Origin: Leptolinea sp. UBA5203
Lineage (GTDB): Bacteria > Chloroflexota > Anaerolineae > Anaerolineales > Anaerolineaceae
Direction of reading: 5' to 3'
Length of the DNA stretch: 64,000 bases
NCBI GenBank assembly: GCA_002412765.1
Contig: DHVR01000075.1
Coordinates: forward strand, 1-64,000
In this document: positions 6,877-17,200 of the stretch, piece after piece
Layout of the letters: each line of letters starts with the position of its first letter
How positions within the stretch are numbered: position 1 is the stretch's first letter
The notes under the pieces: model-generated
What the model was told of the DNA's origin: nothing
Database searches by the model: none
The model's input: only the letters and a program-made list of their open reading frames with translations
Position numbers and translations under genes: made by a program

Positions 6877-9567
6877 CTAAGTCGCGTTATTCTCCCCGTA
6901 TTTCTTGTTTTCATACATGGCCATATCAGCTTGTTTGAAGACACTATTCAAACTCGTTTCCCGACCGCCTGTGGCATAACCAATGGCAATACTTAAGCGT
7001 TCGTTTTCCGCACAAACCTGATTGTATTCATCAAATGCGACACGCACACGATCCACAGCAGATTCAGCGCTTTGACGATCCGTTTTGGGTAAAACAATGA
7101 CAAATTCATCTCCGCCGATCCGGGCAACCACATCTTCAGGTCGGAAAACACCTTTTAATAAAAGCCCCGTCTGGCGCAGGCGATCATCCCCCACGCTGTG
7201 TCCAAATACATCGTTCACTCTTTTCAGGCCATTCATGTCAATGACGATCAAACTAATGGGATACAAACGGCTCGCCTGTAACCGTTCCAGTTCCAGCTCA
7301 TAATATTGGCGGTTATATAAACCAGTCAAAACATCATGCGTACTTTGATACTGCAAGCGATCTTCCATCTTTTTTCGATTGGTAATATCCCGAGCCGCCG
7401 CATAGATCAGATTGCCAACCGGTTGAGAATGCCATTCAATCCAACGATAGGAGCCATCCTTGCAGCGATAACGATTGACAAAATTCAATACTCTATTTTG
7501 TTTGGACAGTTCGGCAATGGTATCCAATGTGGGCTTCATATCCTCCGGATGAATCAATTCCAGAAAACTGTGTCCTAATAATTCCTCACTGGAATAACCC
7601 AGTGTCTTCTCCCAGGATGGGCTGACCCGCAAAAAATAGCCGTCCGTATTGGCAATGGTTAACAAATCCGGGGTCAGGTTAAATATATTTTCCAGCTCAG
7701 TGGTTTTCTCTTGTACAATCTGCTCAGCAGCCCTGCGTTCTGTTATATTGCGTGACACCCCTAAAACAATGATTTGATCGGTAAGTTCATCTCTCAGAAA
7801 ACGAGTACTGGTCTCCACCCACACAATACTCCCATCTTTACAGGGCTGTGAAACCTGATTTACATTTAGTTTTTCAACCCCTTGTAGATATTCCTGCAAC
7901 GATACACGCATACATTCTTTTACGTTTGACAATGATTCGGGCGTATAAACTTCCTCAAGCGATTGCTGCATGACTTCCGATGCCGTGTAGCCCCGTAATT
8001 GAAATACAGTTGGGCTGATATAACGAAACCGCTGGGTTTCCAAATCCATCACCCAGATTACATCCCCTGTATTTTCAGCAATAAAGCGATAACGAGCTTC
8101 ACTATCTAGCAAAGCCAATTCAGCTTGTTTTCGCTCTGTGATATCCTGAATCACGCCTGCTACCTTTATAGGTTTACCATCCGTATCTCTCACCAATTTG
8201 GCGACAGTATGAATTACACGGAGGGACTGATCGTCTGCTCGATGAATTTTATATTCCAAATCATAAGGCACTTCTTCTTTAATTAACGCCTTCATGGCTG
8301 CATCCAACCGTGGCAGTTCTTCGGCTATTGCATACGATTGAAACAGTTTCAACGCTTTCGTACTATCCATATTTTGCAGCCCATAGACCTGATAAACATA
8401 AGCGGATGCCCATAATGCATTGTTCGACAAGTTCAACTCCCAATGCCCCACCTCGGCAATGGATTGCGCTAATATGAGTCTGGATTCACTTTCCTGTAAC
8501 TCAATTTCTTTACGCTTTTGTTCGGTTACATCTTCAAACAAAAGCAGCATCCCGAATAAAATCTTCTTGCTCTCATCACAGGAAGGTTTGATGGTAATTT
8601 CCAAAAAGCGAAGTTTACCACCCAAATCCAGGTGGATTTCTTCCTTATATTCCATCGTAGCAGCACGAATTGCATCCCAGGGCAGCTGATCTGTAAGAGA
8701 CGTGGGTAGTTCCAACCCTATGACTTTGGATCGGGAGATATTCAGGATTCTTTGTGCAGCCGGATTCATGTCCACCACATGTCCAAAATAATCCAACACC
8801 ACCATGCCCATCGGCATGATAGTGAATACATTCTTATGCGCCATAGGTATAACGGTCAGGAAGCGGAACACAAAAATAGCTACTGTCCAAATTAAGCCTG
8901 TCAATGCAAAACTGAAAGGGGAAATATCAATCCCTGAATTGACATTTCCATTCAGGTTATGGATTATATTCGCAAAAACTGGGATAAGTGCGCCAAATAT
9001 CAGTAAGAGCGACTGATGGAAGAATAAACGCAGACGCGAGAAAGCCGACCGCAGCACCAGGATCATAGCCAAAGCAGCCACCCCATAGGCATACCAAAAT
9101 CCCAGCCAATAAAATAATCCTGGATTTCGATCAATGATAGGCAGACTTTCCTGAGCCTTATATACCAGGTTAGACCCATACAGCCCGTGGATAGATTCAG
9201 TCCATGCTGCCAGGCAAACAAACAATGGTACTACGAGCAGCAACCCGATAAAAATCCGTCGGTTTATTTTCTTAAATATCCACTGCACTTCATGTCCAGA
9301 CCAGAAAAGGGCAAAGATCAACCAGGCAGGGGCGATCAGATTGGCACCCGGTAACGAGAAGTTGTGCCAAAACAGCGCTGCTGCATGAGTTTGACTGGCC
9401 AGTTGAAATAAATATGGCAGAACATAGGCAAATACCGCCACCAGCATGAAGGCTAAAGCCAGTGCCCCTGGCACCACCTTACGCTGAAAAGCATACACCA
9501 GCATCGGCACATAGAGGATCGTAATGATGATCGCTGTAATCGTGATCCATAAATTCGAGATTGGCAT
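6877..9567 (-). CDS. Membrane PAS-GGDEF diguanylate cyclase
   Basis: An 896-residue sensor enzyme. Residues 1-240 form about seven transmembrane helices of the histidine-kinase N-terminal 7TM type. Four PAS domains follow (about 248-350, 361-480, 490-612 and 620-732), then a GGDEF domain (740-893). The active-site GGDEF (818-822) is intact, and the inhibitory site RxxD is present five residues before it (R809-D812), so it should make c-di-GMP from two GTP and be limited by product. It is the last gene of the three-gene sensor operon, 45 bases after the HD-GYP gene, with GAGGAG before the ATG. No EAL domain is fused. Confidence 0.92.
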   Translation of the reverse strand: MPISNLWITITAIIITILYVPMLVYAFQRKVVPGALALAFMLVAVFAYVLPYLFQLASQTHAAALFWHNFSLPGANLIAPAWLIFALFWSGHEVQWIFKKINRRIFIGLLLVVPLFVCLAAWTESIHGLYGSNLVYKAQESLPIIDRNPGLFYWLGFWYAYGVAALAMILVLRSAFSRLRLFFHQSLLLIFGALIPVFANIIHNLNGNVNSGIDISPFSFALTGLIWTVAIFVFRFLTVIPMAHKNVFTIMPMGMVVLDYFGHVVDMNPAAQRILNISRSKVIGLELPTSLTDQLPWDAIRAATMEYKEEIHLDLGGKLRFLEITIKPSCDESKKILFGMLLLFEDVTEQKRKEIELQESESRLILAQSIAEVGHWELNLSNNALWASAYVYQVYGLQNMDSTKALKLFQSYAIAEELPRLDAAMKALIKEEVPYDLEYKIHRADDQSLRVIHTVAKLVRDTDGKPIKVAGVIQDITERKQAELALLDSEARYRFIAENTGDVIWVMDLETQRFRYISPTVFQLRGYTASEVMQQSLEEVYTPESLSNVKECMRVSLQEYLQGVEKLNVNQVSQPCKDGSIVWVETSTRFLRDELTDQIIVLGVSRNITERRAAEQIVQEKTTELENIFNLTPDLLTIANTDGYFLRVSPSWEKTLGYSSEELLGHSFLELIHPEDMKPTLDTIAELSKQNRVLNFVNRYRCKDGSYRWIEWHSQPVGNLIYAAARDITNRKKMEDRLQYQSTHDVLTGLYNRQYYELELERLQASRLYPISLIVIDMNGLKRVNDVFGHSVGDDRLRQTGLLLKGVFRPEDVVARIGGDEFVIVLPKTDRQSAESAVDRVRVAFDEYNQVCAENERLSIAIGYATGGRETSLNSVFKQADMAMYENKKYGENNAT

Positions 9568-9612
9568 CCCAAAAAACTCCTCAACAAAACCCTATATTAG
9601 TTGTACCACATC

Positions 9613-12600
9613 TCAGTTCTCTAATAAACCATCATCTATCAGAAGCATCAGGAACGCATCCACAACTTGAGGATCAAAATGTTTCCCACTTTGATTTTTA
9701 ATATAGTCAACAATAGCATCCTTTTCCCAGGCTGGCCGATAAGGCCGGTTACTGGACAACGCGTCCCAAACGTCAATAATAGCAAATATGCGAGCGGAAA
9801 GGGGGATGGCTTCCCCTTTCATTTTGCGAGGATAGCCACTGCCGTCCCATTTTTCATGATGGCAGTAGGGTATATCCAGTGCAGGCTTCAGGTAATCAAT
9901 TTTGGAAAGCAGATTATATGCGTAAATTGGATGTTGGCGCATGATCTGCCATTCATCGTCCGTTAACGATCCAGGTTTTAGCAGAATACTATCAGGAATG
10001 CCCATCTTGCCGATGTCATGCAGCAAGGCCCCGCGTTCGATATGAATCATCTCATGCGGATTAACGTCCAACGCTTGTGCCATGCGCAATGTCTGCTGTA
10101 CCACCCTTTGGCTATGTCCGGCTGTTTCATGTTCCCGTAATTCCAAGGCGTTGGACCAGCCCTGCAAGGTAGCATCATAGGCAACATTTAATTCCGTGGC
10201 AAAGTTTTGTAACAATTCATCTGCCATTTTACGCTCAGTAACATCGGTAATGGTGGTGGCAAAGTGATTCTTTTTAGGGCTGAAAGCGCTGACACTGTAC
10301 CATCGATTCAGGGAGGTTGCAAAATTCTCATAGTGCAGGGTCTCATCAAACAGTGCCACTTTTCCGTAGGCTTCAATCCAATATTCCTCGATTTCCGGCA
10401 TCACTTCCAGTACCCTCCGGCCAATCAAGTCTTCCCGCTTCAAGCCTGTTTGGCGTTCAAAAGCCGGATTCACTTCCAGAAAGCGGTAATCCATGGGTTT
10501 TCCAGCTTCATCACAGATGATCTCATGCAATGCAAAGCCCTCTTCCATTTCACTGAACAACATCCTATAGCGGTTTTCTGAAAATCGAAGGCTTTCCTCG
10601 ATTAATTTACGATCGGTAACATCTCTGGCCACGCCAAACATGATGCCTTCTTCCGGATAAGGAAAGGAATTCCAGGAGAGCCATTTAATACTGCCATCCT
10701 TACAGATATAGCGATTCTCAAATTGGAAGACTTCCTGCCCGCCCACAATGCTGGATTTAATTTGTCGGGTAGGTTCCTGATCTTCCGGGTGCACATAGGT
10801 TAACCAGGGGTTTTCGAGCAGTTCCTGTGTGCTCCAGCCGAGCGTTTTCTCCCAGGCAGGGTTCAGGACTTTGAAGTAGCCATCAAAACCAGCCATACAG
10901 AGCATATCCAGGGAATGATTGAAAATCTTTTCACGCTCTTTGAGGACTTCTTCCATTTGCTTTCGTTCAGAAATATCACGGGTGATGGAAAGATTACAGG
11001 GCTCCCCATCAATTTCAATAATATTGGCAGACATCAGACAGGTCTTGATGCTGCCGTCTTTCATGCGAAAATCCGCCTCAAGGTTTTCCGATTTACCTGT
11101 TTCACGCAATTGGCGCAAAAGCTTCTGACGGTCATCAGGATTGACCCAGATATCAATCTCCAGGGAGGTTTTTCCTGCTACATCCTCAACGGTAAACCCG
11201 GTTAAGATTTGAAAGCCCTCATTAATATCCATATATAAGCCATCCGTCAGGCGATTAATCGCTATGGCATCCGGTGAAGTTTGAAAGGCTTTGGTAAATT
11301 TTTCCTCAAGCGCTTGATGTTTTTGTTCAACCTCTTTGCGATATGTAATATCCTGTGCAATCCCTGCAATCCGATGCACTTCGCCAACTTCATTTAAGAC
11401 AGGATAGGTGCGCGCATTCACCCAAATCATACTGCCATCCGGTCGCACCAAACGCATTTCCCGATTATAGAACTTACCCTCTTCATATAATTCCCTTTGG
11501 GCTTCCATCATTTGCCCAATATCATCCGGGTGAATCGTATCAAAAAAGATTTCGGGACTTTCAAAAAGGGTCTGACAGGGGTGTCCCCACATCCTTTCAA
11601 AACCAGGGCTGACGTATAGAATCTTACCGGTATTCCTGTCCCGCAGCCAAAATGTCTCCTGAATATTCTCTGCCAGCTCTTGAAATCGTTCTTGACTGGA
11701 GTTCAATTCTCTTTGAACCCGGATTCGGGAAAGGGCCATATAACATTGCTGCATGAAAGATTCAATCAAGGAACTATTTAAAATTTGATCTGAACTTTTG
11801 GTGAATAGATACAGTCCACCATACACGCGTCCGCCATTCGCCAATCCAATCATATGGATGCCTTGAATAGAGAACAGTTTGGCAAGGATTCTGGCTATTG
11901 GTTTTGGGATCTCAGTGGATACAAAACCCTCGAATCCATCCGGATATTCATAGAGCTTGGTATTGGATAACATCTGTCGAAATGGCGCAATGATTTCATA
12001 TTTCTTTGCGCGAAGGTCCACTCCGATTTTCTTTATCCCCTTCTCAATCAAAGCCAGATCAATTCCCTGGATATCGGCAACTTGCAAATATTGACAATCC
12101 GGTGTGGTTTTCATTAAGACAGCAAAAACATCCGGGGCAATTTGCGGCAATGAATCACGGATTGTATCAAACACCTGCTCTGGCCGGGTAAAGGTCGGCA
12201 GGAGTAAAGCAGAGGAAGCCAGGAACTGATACGCCATGGTTTTTTGTTCCAGCGCTTTGCGAGATTCTTCTTTCTCGGTGATATCCATCATACTCACTGC
12301 CAAAACCCGTTTCCCAGAACGATCTTGATAATCGGTCATGAATTTTTCAGCCAGTCGTTTTGCTCCATCCTTGCGTAAATAATAAAACTGATATTGGTGT
12401 TCATACGGCTCATGGTTAAGAAACTTGGAAAAGTTTTGCATTACAAAACCCATGGACTCCGGTGCAATCAGATTTATAAAAGAAGGAGCTGCGTAAATTT
12501 GATGTTTGGTTTGTCCACTCATGGCAATAAAAGCATCGTTTACCCAGGCGATTTTCCCGGATTCTTCGATCAAAAAAATCGCATTGTGGGAATATTTGGA

Positions 12601-14253
12601 AACCGCCTTAAAACGCTCTTCACTTTCCTTCAGGGCTTCCAATCCTTGGTTTCTGGCAGTGACATCTCTAAAAAAAGACTGGAGAACACCCTGTTCCGGG
12701 ATGAAGTTCGAACTGACTTCCACTTCAAGGACGCTGCCATCCTTGCGTATGTGCTTCGTTTCAAATTGATTCGATTCTTTTTCGATGACGGACTGAATCA
12801 ATTCGTGTGTTTCCGTTTCATTATTTCGACCTTTCAAGTCAAATATGGAAAGACAAAGCAATTCCTCTGAGCTGTAACCACTCATCTGACAGTAGGCTTG
12901 ATTGGTTTTGAGAATCTTGCCGTTGATATCCAGCATTAAAAATCCATCCAGCGAGGTATGGATTAGTGCTTGATGCTGTTCAGCACTCATCCGAAAAGCT
13001 TGTTCTGCCTCTCGACGCTTCACAATTTTCCAGACAGAATCCATCAGCAGAGTCAGCTGGAGAATATCCGTCTGGTTATAATCTGCTTTCTTATTCGCTA
13101 CGCCTACGACCGCCACGATTTCATGATTTACAATGATCGGGATGGTGAGAAATTTATGCAGGATGATATGACCTTCGGGATATCCTTTCTTTAGATGAGA
13201 AGGGGATCGATACTCATTATCTAAAATAGGTTTTCGCTGGCGGACAGCCTCTCCCCACAAACCTGTTTTAGCCAACTGATAACAAGTTTGGGGTTCCAAC
13301 ACGGTACATTCCACCATGACCGCTTTAGACCAGGAATTCAGGGTGAAATCCTGGGTGTTTTCATCATAATGGTAAATGTAACCAATGGAACTTTCAGTCA
13401 GTTCAATCGCTGCATTCAGGGTAAAATCCAACAAGTCCTGCAGGTTTTGCGCTTCGTACTGTGAAATTTCAACTAATTTTCGTAAGCGAATCTCATTTAT
13501 ACGGGCTTCATTTTCAGCTGCTTTCCGTTCAGAGATATCGCGAAATATGGCTTGAAATGTACCATTTTGCAATATCTTCCCAGAAATTTCAACCGAAAGG
13601 AAATCCAGCGATTTCTTCAAAAGTTCACATTCACAACGAATCTGCTTTCCTTTTGATAAACCGGACATGATCTCTTGACGGCTATGTGCCGCATTCTCAA
13701 AGGAAAGGATTTGATGAATATTAATGGTATTCAATTCTTCCGGGGTATATCCCAACATGGCTTGACCAGCCGGGTTCATCTCAATCAATACCCCCCTTTC
13801 ATCTGCCTGCAAAATGCCATCTGAAGCTTGTTCCACCAGAGTATGATATCGGGCTTCACTTTGCTTAATCTGCAAATCTAATTGATGTTTGTAAATTGCC
13901 ATCTCGATTGTTGCAATCAATTCCCGCTCAGACACAGGTTTAATCAGATATCCATACGGCATAGCCAGCTTTGCTTTTTGCAGCATGGCATCCTGGGAAA
14001 AGCCGGTTAAGAAGATTATCGCCGCATCCATAGTCGCGGTTATCTGTTCCGCTGCGGAAATTCCAGTAATTTCTCCCCCCAATTCAATATCCATGAGGAT
14101 AATCGTTGGTTGCTCAACTTGAGCCACTTGGATGGCTTCTTCCCCTGTTGCAACCGGCTTCAGGACCCTGTACCCTTGCCTGGTTAGTACTTCCATCAGA
14201 TGCATAGCGAGAATAGCTTCATCTTCTACAATTAAAAGGATGGGTACTGACAT
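9613..14253 (-). CDS. Receiver-multi-PAS/GAF-HD-GYP phosphodiesterase
   Basis: A 1546-residue soluble protein. A receiver domain (1-125) has the acidic pair E10-D11, phospho-acceptor D55, T83 and K105. PAS and GAF modules follow: PAS (about 130-250), GAF (265-425), two PAS (430-670), a GAF-like block (680-860) and four PAS (870-1360). The C-terminal HD-GYP domain (1368-1540) has the HD pair H1412-D1413, HH around 1465 and the signature GYP at 1473-1475. HD-GYP enzymes hydrolyse c-di-GMP. Its ATG lies four bases after the stop codon of the kinase gene, and its ribosome binding site AGGGAG is inside that gene, so the two are translationally coupled. The kinase is the likely phosphodonor for D55. 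Confidence 0.92.
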   Translation of the reverse strand: MSVPILLIVEDEAILAMHLMEVLTRQGYRVLKPVATGEEAIQVAQVEQPTIILMDIELGGEITGISAAEQITATMDAAIIFLTGFSQDAMLQKAKLAMPYGYLIKPVSERELIATIEMAIYKHQLDLQIKQSEARYHTLVEQASDGILQADERGVLIEMNPAGQAMLGYTPEELNTINIHQILSFENAAHSRQEIMSGLSKGKQIRCECELLKKSLDFLSVEISGKILQNGTFQAIFRDISERKAAENEARINEIRLRKLVEISQYEAQNLQDLLDFTLNAAIELTESSIGYIYHYDENTQDFTLNSWSKAVMVECTVLEPQTCYQLAKTGLWGEAVRQRKPILDNEYRSPSHLKKGYPEGHIILHKFLTIPIIVNHEIVAVVGVANKKADYNQTDILQLTLLMDSVWKIVKRREAEQAFRMSAEQHQALIHTSLDGFLMLDINGKILKTNQAYCQMSGYSSEELLCLSIFDLKGRNNETETHELIQSVIEKESNQFETKHIRKDGSVLEVEVSSNFIPEQGVLQSFFRDVTARNQGLEALKESEERFKAVSKYSHNAIFLIEESGKIAWVNDAFIAMSGQTKHQIYAAPSFINLIAPESMGFVMQNFSKFLNHEPYEHQYQFYYLRKDGAKRLAEKFMTDYQDRSGKRVLAVSMMDITEKEESRKALEQKTMAYQFLASSALLLPTFTRPEQVFDTIRDSLPQIAPDVFAVLMKTTPDCQYLQVADIQGIDLALIEKGIKKIGVDLRAKKYEIIAPFRQMLSNTKLYEYPDGFEGFVSTEIPKPIARILAKLFSIQGIHMIGLANGGRVYGGLYLFTKSSDQILNSSLIESFMQQCYMALSRIRVQRELNSSQERFQELAENIQETFWLRDRNTGKILYVSPGFERMWGHPCQTLFESPEIFFDTIHPDDIGQMMEAQRELYEEGKFYNREMRLVRPDGSMIWVNARTYPVLNEVGEVHRIAGIAQDITYRKEVEQKHQALEEKFTKAFQTSPDAIAINRLTDGLYMDINEGFQILTGFTVEDVAGKTSLEIDIWVNPDDRQKLLRQLRETGKSENLEADFRMKDGSIKTCLMSANIIEIDGEPCNLSITRDISERKQMEEVLKEREKIFNHSLDMLCMAGFDGYFKVLNPAWEKTLGWSTQELLENPWLTYVHPEDQEPTRQIKSSIVGGQEVFQFENRYICKDGSIKWLSWNSFPYPEEGIMFGVARDVTDRKLIEESLRFSENRYRMLFSEMEEGFALHEIICDEAGKPMDYRFLEVNPAFERQTGLKREDLIGRRVLEVMPEIEEYWIEAYGKVALFDETLHYENFATSLNRWYSVSAFSPKKNHFATTITDVTERKMADELLQNFATELNVAYDATLQGWSNALELREHETAGHSQRVVQQTLRMAQALDVNPHEMIHIERGALLHDIGKMGIPDSILLKPGSLTDDEWQIMRQHPIYAYNLLSKIDYLKPALDIPYCHHEKWDGSGYPRKMKGEAIPLSARIFAIIDVWDALSSNRPYRPAWEKDAIVDYIKNQSGKHFDPQVVDAFLMLLIDDGLLEN

Positions 14254-14257
14254 CGAT

Positions 14258-17200
14258 TTACTCCCTAAGCATCTGACTAAAGGTAAGTTTGATCCTTGTA
14301 CCCTGGTCCCTTATCAGCTCCAGTTTTCCCCCAAGTTGGTGTTCCCCCAGCATGGTAATGAGCTTTAGACCCAGGGTGTTGGCAGAATGGAGATCCAGGT
14401 CGGCTGGAAATCCAATGCCATTATCTGCTACCGATAAGCAATAATCATGACCGTATTGTTTTACTGTAATTTTAATATCCGCCTGCTGATCTTCAAGAGT
14501 AGCCAGCACGGCAGCGGGAAACGCATGTTTAAGCGCATTCGTGATCAACTCATTGATAATCAATCCACAGGGGACAGCAAGTTGTAAATCCATCTCCACA
14601 TCTCGGGCATCTATGATGGTTTGGATGGCCTGATCACTTTGCAGAGAAGTTACGAGATTTTGGATTAAGGCTTCCAAATATTCTTGAAACCTGATCTTGG
14701 ATAAATCATCCGATTTATATAAGGTTTCATGCACTGTCGCAATAGATTTGATCCGACCGCCAAGTTCTCCAAATAGATTTTGCATCTTCTCGTCTGGACT
14801 GTTATAACGCTCCATCTCAATCAAACCAAGGATGGCAGCCAGATTATTCTTAACCCGGTGGTGTACTTCACGCAGTAAAACTTCTTTCTCGACCAGGGAT
14901 TTCTGTAAAGCAAGTTCAAGAATTTTACTCTCAGTCACATCTTGAAACGTACCAAAAAATCGAATCACATTTCCAAGACTGTCATACTGTGGCTCCCCTA
15001 GATTATGAATATATCTTAATTCTCCATCCCGCCTGCGAATTCGATAGACGAGGTCCATTTTTTCTCCAGTCTCCAGGCTATTGGTATAAGCCTGTTGTAC
15101 CTTCTCCACGTCGTCTTCGATAATAAATATCCGGTATGCAGCATTGCTGGGAACCCCCATTTGGTCATCCAATCCAAAGATACGAAAGACTTCATCGGTC
15201 CACTTGTTGGAATTAGCCACCAGATCAAACTCATAACTCCCCAGGTGGGCTGTCTTTTGAGAGATCTCCAATAATTCCTGCTGTTTTTGTAATTCCAATT
15301 GAGCTTCTTTTCGAGCGTGGATATCCATGATATAACCAGTGACCCGAACCACTTTACCATGCTCCACCACGGGTTTACCAATGGTACGGACCCACATCAG
15401 ATCCCCATGCAATGGCTTGAATCGTGCTTCTATCGCATAGGAGGTGCCATGCTGTACACATGCTTCAAAAGCCTCTTCTATGATGGCACGATCCTCCGGA
15501 TGATAACAATTCAGGCTAAATGTTTTCAATTCCGCAGATTCATTCGGATATTCCTCGGGAGTCAAGCCATGAATACGATAAACCTGGTCACTCCAAAAGA
15601 GGGTTTTTTCGTCTACCTTCCATTCCCAGGCGCCAGCATGGGTTAATTGTTCCGCTTCATTGTGCAGGGATTCAATTTTCCTGCGAGCATTTTCAGCTTT
15701 TGTGCGATCCACAATGCTCTGAACATTGATCAAAAAGGTATTGATCTGGCTGATATCATCCTCATCATATCCCGACGGACTGTTAGCCACTGCAGCAACG
15801 GAGACAATTTTTCCATCACAAAAGAATGGAACCACCAATAAATTGCGGATGGGTATATGCCCTTCAGGCAGACCTTTCTTGCCAGGTTGATCTCGTAGAT
15901 AATCATTGATAATGATCGCCTGATGATCGCGAATAGCCTCCCCCCAAATACCGGCTTTTTCAATCGGGAATAGCTGCGGTTTATTTTGAATTTCGCATTC
16001 CTTCATGGCGGCACCAGACCATGAGTGAATGGTCATCATGCTCTCTGCATCGTCTATGAACCCATAGAAACCGTAGTCACTGCTGGTCATTCGGGTGACC
16101 GTTTCCAATATATGATTGGAGATAATTTTCGGATCGTCAGTATCCTGTAACGCTGCCACACTCCATAAAGCCTGCAGCCTCATATTCGCAGATTGCAATT
16201 TTTCTTCGGCTTCTTTTCGGTCCGTAATATCATGGTTGAGAATTAATGTCGACATTTCGCCGTGCAACAGCGCAGGGACCGAGGTTGATTCCGCAATCCT
16301 AACTTTCCCATTTTTTTGCAAAATCTTTAGCTCTACCGTTTGATTCGGCTGACCATTTTTTAATCCCTGGATGCGTTCTTGAAGCACTGGAATGGAATCG
16401 GGGTGAATAGTTTCCGTGACATGTTTACCGATAAATTCCTCCAGCGAGCCATAACCTAGGTTTCTTAATCCTGCTGGATTGCTATATGTATAAATTCCCT
16501 GACGGGCAAGAAAAATCGGAGTTGGCAAAGATTCAACCAGATGATAATAACGCGCTTCGCTGACTTGTAAATCATCCAAAAGCCGATTCTTCTCGGTTAA
16601 GATATGCGCCAATTGAATGTTTGAATAACTCAATGATGAGATCAGGCTCGATAGTTTTGTGTAAAAATTCATCACGGTAGCAACGGTTTCCGGACTCAAC
16701 CGAGGGACTTTATTCAAGGCCTCAAGATATGCTTTCTCTTCAAAACCGTATCGTTTTGCTTGCTTCCGAAATACTTCCACATCCAAAATTTCATCTTCGA
16801 AAAAGAATTGACCTAAAAATATATTTCCCACATGGCGGTTATTTAACATCAGAGGCGTGGAAATATCCCACATATTATTTTTACACTTATAAAATTTAAA
16901 AGTTCCCGGCATAACATTTTGAGACAACTCACTATCACTCATCATGCAATTCTTAAGGGTTTCAGGGTTGCATCGATGAAATTTTGTGCAAATTTCCTGC
17001 CAACCTTTAGCCACTAGAACTTTGCCATTTAAATCAACAATGCCAATCACATAAGGAGTCAATTCACAAAAATCATCCAACATGGAATTCAATGCATCCC
17101 AATCGATCAAATCAGCCAATTCCAAGGTGTCAACATCGCCATCCGGTGTGGTAATCGCCAATAAACGTTTACGAATACTGGCTTCACTTTCAACTAATTT